Source: JANRLJ01 sp034437895
GTDB taxonomy: Bacteria > Chloroflexota > Anaerolineae > Aggregatilineales > Phototrophicaceae
Assembly: GCA_034437895.1 (NCBI GenBank)
Contig: DAOTTO010000540.1
Coordinates: 1 to 5,030, forward strand
DNA length: 5,030 nucleotides
Reading direction: 5' to 3'
Of this stretch, positions 1 through 5,030 are shown piece after piece. The notes beneath the pieces are model-generated. The model worked only from the letters and a program-made list of their open reading frames with translations, was not told where the DNA came from and searched no databases. The translations under genes and the position numbers were made by a program. Position 1 is the stretch's first letter, and the number at the start of each line of letters is the position of its first letter.

Positions 1-72
1 TTGGAGAGGGGGAGAAAAACGCATCTTGAAGTCCCCTCTCCATGCAATGGGGAGGGGATTTAGGGGTGGGGT
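1..72. repeat. palindromic G/C-rich interspersed repeat (MITE- or REP-like), left boundary outside the window
   Basis: Two inverted-repeat pairs are visible. The arm at 2-11 (TGGAGAGGGG) is a perfect 10-bp complement of 33-42 (CCCCTCTCCA). The arm at 33-43 also pairs with 47-57 (ATGGGGAGGGG) with one mismatch and a 3-nt GCA loop. The right boundary is placed at about 72, after AGGGGTGGGGT, where normal Uma2 coding resumes. The style, GGGGATTTAGGGGTGGGG next to a GGAGAGGGG palindrome, matches repeats remembered from Chloroflexota and cyanobacterial genomes; copy number was not checked. Because the unit is palindromic, a transcript in either direction could fold. Confidence 0.65.
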
Positions 73-264
73 AAATGCGTGAGCGAAAGTCCTATAAAGA
101 ATAGTCGCAGCCACCTCAGACGGTGTAAAACTTCCCACTTTTTCTACAATCTCCCCGTCGATGAGTTCAAAATGTTTATCAGCATTCTCTGGAAGTGTGA
201 CGAACTCCCAATAGGCTGTACTCTTAAGACGGGTTTGTAATGCAGCTTTTGGTTGGATGACCAT
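1..264 (-). CDS. Uma2-family (DUF820) putative endonuclease, N-terminal part; runs off the left edge and contains a repeat in frame
   Basis: The frame begins at an ATG (264-262) preceded by an AAGGA ribosome binding site (277-273) at 8 nt spacing, and stays open for 88 codons to the window edge. The start of the protein shows the Uma2 pattern: AYWEFVTLPENADKHF at residues 17-32, then FELIDGEIVEK at 32-42, then SFTPSEVAATILYR at 45-58. Uma2 proteins have a PD-(D/E)XK-like nuclease fold of roughly 180-200 residues. The acidic catalytic residues would lie further on, outside the window, so activity cannot be judged. From about residue 65 the protein (TPPLNPLPIAWRGDF, 65-79) stops resembling the family and is the translation of a palindromic G/C-rich repeat at 1-72. 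The gene is therefore either carrying an in-frame repeat insertion or truncated by it. It follows the aldehyde dehydrogenase by 49 nt on the same strand. Family assignment is from memory of the motif; function in vivo is unknown. Confidence 0.75.
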   Translation of the reverse strand, partial: MVIQPKAALQTRLKSTAYWEFVTLPENADKHFELIDGEIVEKVGSFTPSEVAATILYRTFAHAFTPPLNPLPIAWRGDFKMRFSPPLQ

Positions 265-313
265 TACCTATTTCCTTATTGCGGTCAAATTGCCTTGCCA
301 AAGTGCAGCAAGA

Positions 314-1807
314 CTAATTTTCACCCAGAATTTTGTCAGTGTCGATTTGCGCCCGCTGCAAACGTCCGCTGAAATCAACATAAACCGATTTCCATTCGGT
401 AAAGCTGTCCAGCGCGGTTTGGCCTGCTTCACGCATTCCATTACCTGTGCCGCGTGTGCCGCCGAAGGGGAACTGAATTTCCGCGCCCGTCGTCCCATGA
501 TTGATATAGACAATACCTGTCGTCAAATCACGGATAGCGCGGAAGGCCGCATTAACGTTTTCAGTAAAGATGCTGCTGGAAAGTCCATAGGCTGTGCTGT
601 TATTGACGTGAATAGCTTCCTCAAAGGATTCGACTTCGATCACTGAGAGAACCGGGCCAAAGATTTCTTCCTGTTCCACCCGCATCCCCTGCTTAACCCC
701 ATCGAACAACGTCGGTTGGAAGAAATAACCCTTGCCCAAATCGGCACGTTCACCGCCGACGAGGATTTTGACCCCTTCACTTTTAGCGACATCCACATAA
801 CGGACAACTTTATCAAGCGCTTTCTGATTCACCAGCGGCCCCATCGTGACCGACTCATCAAGCCCGTTACCGAGCTTAAGCAGTTTGGCTTTTTCGACCA
901 GCGCTTCGATCAATTTGGGCTTAATCCCTTTTTGGACAATCAGGCGACTGGTCGCGGTACAGCGCTGTCCCGTTGTCCCAAAAGCGCTCCATGTGATGGC
1001 TTCTGCTGCGAGATCGAGATTGGCATCATCAAGCACAATAATGGCATTCTTACCGCCCATCTCCAGCGTCACTTTTTTACCCAATGCCGCCGCTTTGCTG
1101 TAGACCGAGAGGCCAGTTTGGGTAGAACCCGTAAAGGAGATCACCCGCACATCACGATTTTCGACCAGTGCGGAGCCTGTTTCTCCTGCGCCAGTGACAA
1201 GATTGAGTACACCCGCTGGCAAACCAGCATCAGCAAAAACACGCACAAATTCCGCCGCGACGGCTGGAGTATCTTCGCCAGGCTTAAACACAATCGTATT
1301 GCCTGAGATTAGGGCGGGCAGCATCTTCCAGCTAGGGACAGCAACCGGAAAATTCCAGGGTGTAATCAAGCCGATGACACCAACGGAGTCGCGAATCGCC
1401 ATACCAAATTTATTTGGCATCTCGACAGGGGCAGTATAGCCCATCAGACGGCGACCTTCGCCACCCATATAATAGGCCATGTCGATAGCTTCTTGCACAT
1501 CGCCTCGCGCTTCAGAAATCACCTTGCCCATTTCTTGGGTCATTAAGCGAGCGATTTCTTCTTTGCGCTCTGTGAGGAGATGCGCGACACGATACAGGAT
1601 TTCACCACGACGGGGCGCGGGAGTCAGCCGCCAATTTTTATAGGCATCTTTGGCAGCCTGTACTGCGGCGTTTACATCTTCCGCCCCACTCTTGGAAATA
1701 GGTGCGACCAGTTCTTCAGTCGCGGGGTTGGTGCTTTCAAACGTCTCGCCAGAACGGGCAGCAACCCATTCACCACCGATGAAATTTTTTACAAGCGTAT
1801 TTGTCAT
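314..1807 (-). CDS. NAD(P)+-dependent aldehyde dehydrogenase (ALDH superfamily)
   Basis: This is a complete 497-residue ALDH, the usual length for the soluble cytosolic family, which oxidises aldehydes to carboxylic acids with NAD(P)+. Key sites are all present: oxyanion-hole Asn152 in TPWNFP (149-154), cofactor-binding Lys175 in FKPGED (174-179), FTGST at 225-229, general base Glu249 in LEMGGKN (248-254), catalytic Cys283 in GQRC (280-283), EEIFGPV at 380-386, and PFGG at 447-450. Cofactor-binding residues span both ends of the chain (about 1-245 and 430-497) and the catalytic domain lies between. The tail VYVDFSGRLQRAQID (476-490) recalls an uncharacterised ALDH group with Kuenenia-type members; the substrate cannot be named. 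A GTG at 1816 would add three residues (MPF), but ATG 1807 is chosen because GAAAG (1820-1816) sits 8 nt ahead of it and the predicted transcript starts near 1826. It lies 83 nt after thrB with its own promoter. Stop is TAG; no clear terminator follows. Confidence 0.96.
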   Translation of the reverse strand: MTNTLVKNFIGGEWVAARSGETFESTNPATEELVAPISKSGAEDVNAAVQAAKDAYKNWRLTPAPRRGEILYRVAHLLTERKEEIARLMTQEMGKVISEARGDVQEAIDMAYYMGGEGRRLMGYTAPVEMPNKFGMAIRDSVGVIGLITPWNFPVAVPSWKMLPALISGNTIVFKPGEDTPAVAAEFVRVFADAGLPAGVLNLVTGAGETGSALVENRDVRVISFTGSTQTGLSVYSKAAALGKKVTLEMGGKNAIIVLDDANLDLAAEAITWSAFGTTGQRCTATSRLIVQKGIKPKLIEALVEKAKLLKLGNGLDESVTMGPLVNQKALDKVVRYVDVAKSEGVKILVGGERADLGKGYFFQPTLFDGVKQGMRVEQEEIFGPVLSVIEVESFEEAIHVNNSTAYGLSSSIFTENVNAAFRAIRDLTTGIVYINHGTTGAEIQFPFGGTRGTGNGMREAGQTALDSFTEWKSVYVDFSGRLQRAQIDTDKILGEN

Positions 1808-1832
1808 GAAAGGCACTTTCTTTTATCACTTA

Positions 1833-1861
1833 AGTATAAAAAGCCATATCGGGATTGTCAA
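1833..1861 (-). promoter_or_regulatory. sigma70-type promoter of the aldehyde dehydrogenase gene
   Basis: On the minus strand a perfect TTGACA (-35, 1861-1856) is followed after exactly 17 nt by TATACT (-10, 1838-1833), five of six consensus matches. Transcription would begin near 1826, giving a leader of about 19 nt before ATG 1807 with the weak GAAAG ribosome binding site. It lies in the thrB-to-ALDH gap, so the ALDH need not depend on the thrB transcript. Confidence 0.8.
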
Positions 1862-1890
1862 GAATTTCACAATCGACTTTAAGATTAGAT

Positions 1891-2838
1891 TTAACTACTA
1901 TGCAAAACTCTTGCCCCCACTTCATCAACTTTTGTGTGACGTGCAACACTCTCTAAACCTTTTTCCGTATAAAGTGCGTGCATCACTTCCGAAACTTGCA
2001 ACGCAACAGCCTCAGACTCGCATAAGGCGCAAAGCGTCGGCCCCGCTCCGCTGATAACGAGCGCCAACGCGCCAGTTTGTTTGGCAGCCGCCCGCATTTC
2101 ATATAAATACGGCATCAGATACGCCCGTGCTGGTTCAACAATAGTATCTAGTTCCATCGCCGCCGCCGCCGCCTGCAAATCGTTTCGATAGAGCGCATCT
2201 ATAAGACGCGCAACTGCCGCTGTTTGTGACACCATCGCTTTGAGTGGAATTTCTTTCGGCAGAACCGCTCGCGCTTCTGCTGTAGGAACGGCGACATCCG
2301 GCGTGATAAGCGCAAGGTGCATATTCGTTGGTATAGGCAAATGCCGAATCTGATCGGGAGTCGTCCCCGTTACCAAAACCAATCCACCCAGCAATGACGG
2401 CGCGACATTATCGGCATGATAGCCGCTGACGAGTGCCTCCCCTTCCAGCGCACACGCCAGCAAATCTTCACGCGCAAGCGGTTCGCCAAAAAGCGCATTC
2501 GCCGCGACCACCGCCGCAACAGCGCTCGCCGCACTGCTGCCAAGACCACTCGCAAGCGGCAGATTCTTAAACAACGTCAAACCAATGCCGCGCTGCGTTT
2601 CGCCGATACACTTTAAGAAGGCATTCGCCGCGACAGAAGCTGTATTTTTCGCCGCATCAAGCGTCAGTGCGCCGCCATCGCCTTCAATCGCCAACATAAC
2701 CACGCCGGGAACATCATGCCATTCCGCCCGCACAATATCGCCTGCATCTTGCAACGCGAGGCCAAGTATATCAAATCCAACGCCGACATTTGCCATGCTT
2801 GCAGGCGCAAAGGCCTCTGCCCTGTTTTTCACGCTCAA
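1891..2838 (-). CDS. thrB: homoserine kinase (GHMP kinase family)
   Basis: ThrB phosphorylates L-homoserine with ATP to O-phospho-L-homoserine, the step before threonine synthase, in the cytosol. The 315-residue protein has the full GHMP layout: motif 1 APASMANVGVGFD (11-23), the phosphate-binding loop PLASGLGSSAAS (94-105), the homoserine-kinase stretch ALEGEALVSGYHADNVAP (130-147) including a Glu expected to bind Mg2+ and HADNVAP close to the HYDNVAP of other ThrB proteins, and motif 3 SGAGPT (263-268). Length is normal for the family (about 300-320). The start is TTG 2838: an AGGA (2850-2847) lies 8 nt upstream. GTG 2832, two codons later, is a possible alternative with poorer spacing; no ATG fits before motif 1. 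It is transcribed away from thrC, so the two consecutive pathway steps share one 63-nt intergenic region rather than one operon. Nothing appears broken. Confidence 0.96.
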   Translation of the reverse strand: MSVKNRAEAFAPASMANVGVGFDILGLALQDAGDIVRAEWHDVPGVVMLAIEGDGGALTLDAAKNTASVAANAFLKCIGETQRGIGLTLFKNLPLASGLGSSAASAVAAVVAANALFGEPLAREDLLACALEGEALVSGYHADNVAPSLLGGLVLVTGTTPDQIRHLPIPTNMHLALITPDVAVPTAEARAVLPKEIPLKAMVSQTAAVARLIDALYRNDLQAAAAAMELDTIVEPARAYLMPYLYEMRAAAKQTGALALVISGAGPTLCALCESEAVALQVSEVMHALYTEKGLESVARHTKVDEVGARVLHSS

Positions 2839-2901
2839 AAATGCTATCCTATGCTGATCTTAACAATATCTTCGCCGAAAAAGTCTATTGAGGTTAACAC
2901 T
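2839..2901. promoter_or_regulatory. shared divergent control region between thrB and thrC
   Basis: The 63-nt gap must serve both genes unless promoters lie inside the coding regions. On the plus strand TGCTATCCT (2842-2850) has the form of an extended -10 element and would start a thrC leader of about 45 nt. On the minus strand TGTTAAGAT (2865-2857) is a similar extended -10 for thrB, but its start would fall near 2850, at the ribosome binding site. No convincing -35 accompanies either. No leader peptide rich in Thr/Ile codons and no attenuator stem were seen. The assignment rests mainly on position. Confidence 0.35.
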
Positions 2902-4230
2902 ATGTCTAGCAGACTGCAATGTATGGATTGTGGAAAATCCTATCCTATCGATCAGGTCATTTATACCTGTACCGAATGCGGCGGTTTGCTGGATGTGCAG
3001 CATGATTTTGATGCGCTCAAACATAAAATCACCCGTGAAACCTTCGATCAACGGCTTGGTTCACTGGATGCACCCTATAACAGTGGTGTGTGGCGTTATA
3101 AAGAATTGATCTATCCCGATCTTGACCCGTCGCTCATCATCAGCCGACCCGAAGGCAACACCAACCTTTATAACACCCCGCGCCTCGCACAATGGGCAGG
3201 CGTGAGCCAGCTTTACCTTAAACACGAGGGTGAAAATCCGACAGGTTCATTTAAAGATCGCGGGATGACGGGCGGACTCACACAGGCGCGAGTCTTGGGC
3301 ATGAAGCGTGTCGCATGTGCCAGCACTGGAAATACCTCTGCATCGTTGGCTTCTTATGCCGCATTCGCCGAAATCGAGGGCATTGTCTTTTTCCAGAACA
3401 AACAGGTCGCGCTGGGCAAATTGGCGCAAGCTATCGCTTATGGTGCGACATGCGTCCAGATTAACGCCGATTTTGATCGCAACTTGGAACTCGTACGCGA
3501 AATCTCACAAACACTCGGTATATATGTGCTGAACTCAGTCAATCCGTTCCGGCTCGAAGGCCAAAAATCAGTCATGTTCGAGGTGATTCAACAGTTGCGC
3601 TGGAATGTGCCAGATTGGATTGTGCTGCCCGGCGGCAATTTGGGGAATTCATCGGCTTTCGGCAAGGGCTTGATGGAACTCTATCAACTCGGCTTGATTG
3701 ACCGACTGCCCCAAATCGCCGTGATTCAAGCGGAAGGCGCGAGTCCTTTATACAACAGCTACACACCTAACCCCAACGCAACTGGGTATGAACGCGGCAT
3801 TGATGAACTTGAGCCGATGAAGGCCGAAACGATTGCCACCGCCATCAAAATCGGTAATCCGGTCAATTTCCCCAAAGCGGTGCGTTCCTTACGCTGGACA
3901 AACGGCGTGGTCGAGATCGTCACCGATCAAGAAATTATGGATGCGAAAGCGCTGATTGATCGTGCGGGGATCGGGTGCGAACCTGCGTCAGCCTGTTCAT
4001 TAGCGGGAACGCGAAAACTCGCCGAAATGGGCATCATCAAACCGGGTGAAACTGTCGTCGGCATCCTGACCGGACACGTCCTCAAAGATGCGGAAGCCAC
4101 CATCGGCTATCACAACGACACACTAGACAATATCACCGCACTCTACCCTAACCGACTGCACTCGGCGGAAGCCTCCGTCGAAGACATTACGCGCATCTTA
4201 AGCGAACCGCGTGAGGTCATGCAGGCTTAA
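2902..4230 (+). CDS. thrC: threonine synthase with N-terminal zinc ribbon (PLP-dependent)
   Basis: ThrC converts O-phospho-L-homoserine to L-threonine and phosphate using pyridoxal phosphate, the last step of threonine synthesis. The 442-residue protein opens with a zinc ribbon of four cysteines (C7, C10, C23, C26). The fold-type II PLP core follows: SRPEGNTNLYNTPRL (81-95), PLP lysine K118 in GENPTGSFKDR (110-120), substrate loop STGNTSAS (141-148), PLP-phosphate loop GGNLGN (244-249), EPASA (360-364) and LTGHVLKD (389-396). A short tail (about 405-442) follows the core. An in-frame ATG exists at 2716 inside antisense thrB, but ATG 2902 is chosen: GAGG (2890-2893) lies 8 nt before it, and the 62 residues that the earlier start would add are only the antisense of thrB and precede the zinc ribbon. 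The gene is divergent from thrB and ends 4 nt short of the convergent toxin gene, with no obvious terminator. Confidence 0.97.
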   Translation: MSSRLQCMDCGKSYPIDQVIYTCTECGGLLDVQHDFDALKHKITRETFDQRLGSLDAPYNSGVWRYKELIYPDLDPSLIISRPEGNTNLYNTPRLAQWAGVSQLYLKHEGENPTGSFKDRGMTGGLTQARVLGMKRVACASTGNTSASLASYAAFAEIEGIVFFQNKQVALGKLAQAIAYGATCVQINADFDRNLELVREISQTLGIYVLNSVNPFRLEGQKSVMFEVIQQLRWNVPDWIVLPGGNLGNSSAFGKGLMELYQLGLIDRLPQIAVIQAEGASPLYNSYTPNPNATGYERGIDELEPMKAETIATAIKIGNPVNFPKAVRSLRWTNGVVEIVTDQEIMDAKALIDRAGIGCEPASACSLAGTRKLAEMGIIKPGETVVGILTGHVLKDAEATIGYHNDTLDNITALYPNRLHSAEASVEDITRILSEPREVMQA

Positions 4231-4234
4231 GCGA

Positions 4235-4633
4235 TTAATTTTGATTTTTCATGCGTTTATAGCGATCACGCAGCCGTTTGCCATAAATATCTGGATGACG
4301 GCCTGCCTGTGTAAGGTCGATATAGCGCTCATCATTTTCGCTTGCCAATTCATCCAAAGCGAGTTCAATAATTTTCTCTTCTCGGACAATCAGTAAGCGA
4401 AATACGATTCGGACTGCATAACGAGGTACTTTTACGCGAAACCAGCCAGGCGCATCGTGTTCGATTTCATTAACGATTAATCCGGCTGATTTTGATGGCT
4501 TACGCGGGTCAGATTGAGAAGCAAGGATTTTCAGAATACGTTTTGTCTCATCACGAACATCTTGATTGCTGAACAACTCGACCAACTCTTGTGCCGCTTC
4601 ATCGTTCAGTGTTGAAATTCGCCAGATACTCAT
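4235..4633 (-). CDS. RelE/ParE-superfamily-like toxin of a putative type II toxin-antitoxin pair
   Basis: The 132-residue protein is likely a RelE-like toxin; such proteins usually cleave mRNA at the ribosome or otherwise block growth. The support is a core at about residues 62-122 with PGWFRVKVPRYAVRIVFRL (62-80), matching the alternating strand pattern of RelE sheets (GWYRLRVGDYRVVY-type), then a further hydrophobic strand KIIELAL (87-93) and a basic, Tyr-containing end (HPDIYGKRLRDRYKRM, 113-128) where RelE proteins place catalytic or RNA-contacting residues. An N-terminal segment of about 45 residues, probably helical, makes it longer than the usual 85-100 residues. Its ATG overlaps the stop of the upstream small gene (ATGA), a typical antitoxin-toxin coupling. 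The stop is 4 nt from the thrC stop, in convergent orientation. The toxin fold is inferred from pattern only; a plain conserved hypothetical protein remains possible. Confidence 0.68.
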   Translation of the reverse strand: MSIWRISTLNDEAAQELVELFSNQDVRDETKRILKILASQSDPRKPSKSAGLIVNEIEHDAPGWFRVKVPRYAVRIVFRLLIVREEKIIELALDELASENDERYIDLTQAGRHPDIYGKRLRDRYKRMKNQN

Positions 4634-4818
4634 TCCGTGAATTCGTCATCCCAAAAATCCGCTGACTCGCGCAGTTTTTTTAACTGCTCCACAGTATCAG
4701 CAGTTTTTTCCTCGTCTTTAATGTGTTGATAACGCTCACGCAATTCTTCATCAAGATCAGATTCGAGTTCATTATCTTTAAGTTCTTCTACCCGACGACT
4801 TGGAGACACCATAATCAT
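4630..4818 (-). CDS. small acidic protein, putative antitoxin partner of the RelE-like protein
   Basis: This 62-residue protein lies directly upstream of the RelE-like gene and overlaps it by ATGA, so the two are translationally coupled. It is highly charged and mostly helical in appearance: LKDNELESDLDEELRERYQH (13-32), then a Lys/Glu segment, ending in SADFWDDEFTE (52-62). The FWDDE end recalls the EFWD-type segments of some CopG-like antitoxins, a weak resemblance. No ribbon-helix-helix or helix-turn-helix DNA-binding part is obvious, so it may only neutralise the toxin and not autoregulate. The start is uncertain: ATG 4818, ATG 4812 or GTG 4809 all fit and none has a good ribosome binding site. 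The upstream DNA appears to be the end of a mobile element, 5 nt from the first ATG, so the native N-terminus or promoter may have been replaced. The frame upstream is closed by TGA at 4848-4846. Confidence 0.6.
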   Translation of the reverse strand: MIMVSPSRRVEELKDNELESDLDEELRERYQHIKDEEKTADTVEQLKKLRESADFWDDEFTE

Positions 4819-4823
4819 CGAAA

Positions 4824-4965
4824 TTAGCGCGAGATACCCCTGCCTTCAGGCATGGGGAGGTAAGCGCTATCTCCTTTCAACACCATTGGACGATAATCCC
4901 TGAAGGGAAAAAGGAGATTTAAGTTACCTATGGCTCTCCTCTTAAAGCCTTCTCCGCTTGCGCGG
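4824..4965 (-). ncRNA. putative omegaRNA (TnpB guide RNA) scaffold, 3' part
   Basis: Read on the minus strand, the segment contains: a small CCGC/GCGG hairpin near 4954-4965; a perfect 9-bp stem ATCTCCTTT (4918-4910) with AAAGGAGAT (4877-4869); inside that stem's loop a 4-bp hairpin TCCC/GGGA with a TTCA loop (4908-4897); and the bulged hairpin at 4857-4837. The inner hairpin and the terminal hairpin also carry perfectly complementary 8-mers (CCTTCAGG at 4906-4899, CCTGAAGG at 4850-4843), which would allow a pseudoknot or an alternative fold. OmegaRNAs overlap the 3' end of tnpB, end at the element's right end and continue into the flanking DNA as the guide. Both the 5' boundary and the exact scaffold/guide junction are estimates. 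Confidence 0.45.
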
Positions 4966-5030
4966 GCAACGTCTTCCTCGACAAGGTTAGTGGTCGGTAC
5001 TTTCCTCTGTCCTGCACTGGCTTCGTACCC
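4824..5030 (-). CDS. C-terminal fragment of a protein resembling a TnpB (IS605 OrfB) tail, cut by the right window edge
   Basis: The minus-strand frame is open from the right edge (codon GGG 5030-5028) to TAA 4826-4824, giving 68 residues that start GYEASAGQRKVPTT and end LPMPEGRGISR. It lacks a start only because the window ends. No RuvC catalytic motif or zinc finger is visible; those would lie upstream. The assignment to TnpB comes mainly from context: the end of the frame coincides with nested RNA-like stem-loops and a bulged terminal hairpin, as in IS200/IS605-family elements where the omegaRNA overlaps the 3' end of tnpB. TnpB C-terminal tails are variable, so the amino-acid sequence itself is weak evidence. 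TnpB is an RNA-guided DNA nuclease that promotes retention of the element. The alternative is a chance open frame across a non-coding element end. Confidence 0.45.
   Translation of the reverse strand, partial: GYEASAGQRKVPTTNLVEEDVARASGEGFKRRAIGNLNLLFPFRDYRPMVLKGDSAYLPMPEGRGISR

Larger units (their letters stand above)
4820..5030 (-). mobile_element. right-end portion of an IS200/IS605-type element (partial)
   Basis: The element continues beyond the window. Its probable right end is marked by an imperfect hairpin at 4837-4857 read on the minus strand: stems CCCC/GGGG and TGCC/GGCA, one bulged A, and a TGAA loop. IS200/IS605 elements lack terminal inverted repeats and carry such bulged subterminal hairpins, recognised by the TnpA Y1 transposase, with the cleavage site a few to about 20 nt outside the hairpin. 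That places the junction near 4815-4836, but the exact base cannot be fixed without an empty site. No tnpA is visible. The antitoxin-like gene begins immediately outside. Confidence 0.55.

Noticed and set aside
290..313. Possible terminator after the aldehyde dehydrogenase (CTTGC/GCAAG)
   Set aside because: The stem is only about 5 bp with a long loop and has no U-run after it on the minus strand.
257..646. 129-codon open frame on the plus strand
   Set aside because: It overlaps the end of the aldehyde dehydrogenase and the start of the Uma2 gene on the other strand; composition is that of antisense sequence.
716..1306. 196-codon open frame on the plus strand
   Set aside because: It is antisense to the central part of a clearly functional aldehyde dehydrogenase and its protein has no recognisable motif.
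2716..2901. Extended N-terminus of thrC from ATG 2716
   Set aside because: The extra 62 codons are antisense to thrB; ATG 2902 has a good GAGG site and begins just before the zinc ribbon.
2839..2901. Threonine attenuator, T-box or riboswitch upstream of thrC
   Set aside because: The gap is only 63 nt, with no leader peptide, no T-box sequence and no strong stem.
4196..4234. 9-bp direct repeat CTTAAGCGA (4197-4205 and 4226-4234) at the end of thrC
   Set aside because: Short, one copy is within conserved coding sequence, and there is no sign of an insertion between them; probably chance.
4820..5030. CRISPR array or tRNA/rRNA gene at the right end
   Set aside because: No regularly spaced repeats and no cloverleaf or rRNA signature; the stems are nested and irregular.

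Overview
The window looks like a stretch of a bacterial chromosome with moderate GC, roughly half by eye. The set of parts points most to a Chloroflexota (Anaerolineae-like) genome, with a cyanobacterium as the alternative. The pointers are a Uma2-family gene with the usual FELIDGE motif, a GC-rich palindromic dispersed repeat, a RelE-like toxin pair and an IS200/IS605-type end. This placement is an inference from remembered family resemblance; no search was run.

Layout, left to right. (1) 1-264, minus strand: the first 88 codons of a Uma2/DUF820 protein. The reading frame passes without a stop into a palindromic G/C-rich repeat (1-72) at the window edge. (2) 314-1807, minus: a complete NAD(P)-dependent aldehyde dehydrogenase with its own near-consensus sigma70 promoter (1833-1861). 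(3) 1891-2838, minus: homoserine kinase (thrB). (4) 2902-4230, plus: threonine synthase (thrC). It is divergent from thrB across a 63-nt shared control region. (5) 4235-4818, minus: a two-gene toxin-antitoxin-like operon, with a 62-aa acidic protein first and a 132-aa RelE-like protein second, overlapping by ATGA. It converges on thrC with a 4-nt gap. (6) 4824-5030, minus: the terminal part of a mobile element. An open frame with the look of a TnpB tail overlaps strong nested RNA stem-loops and ends in a bulged hairpin like the subterminal hairpins of IS200/IS605 right ends.

ThrB phosphorylates homoserine and ThrC converts O-phosphohomoserine to threonine, so the centre of the window holds the last two steps of threonine synthesis, expressed divergently. 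The aldehyde dehydrogenase has no visible link to that pathway.

The most interesting part is the right end. If the TnpB/omegaRNA reading is right, the element's right end lies directly against the start of the antitoxin gene. The omegaRNA guide, which is taken from DNA flanking the right end, would then be the 5' end of that gene, and the toxin-antitoxin operon would have lost its native upstream region. No stretch longer than 300 bases lacks a gene.
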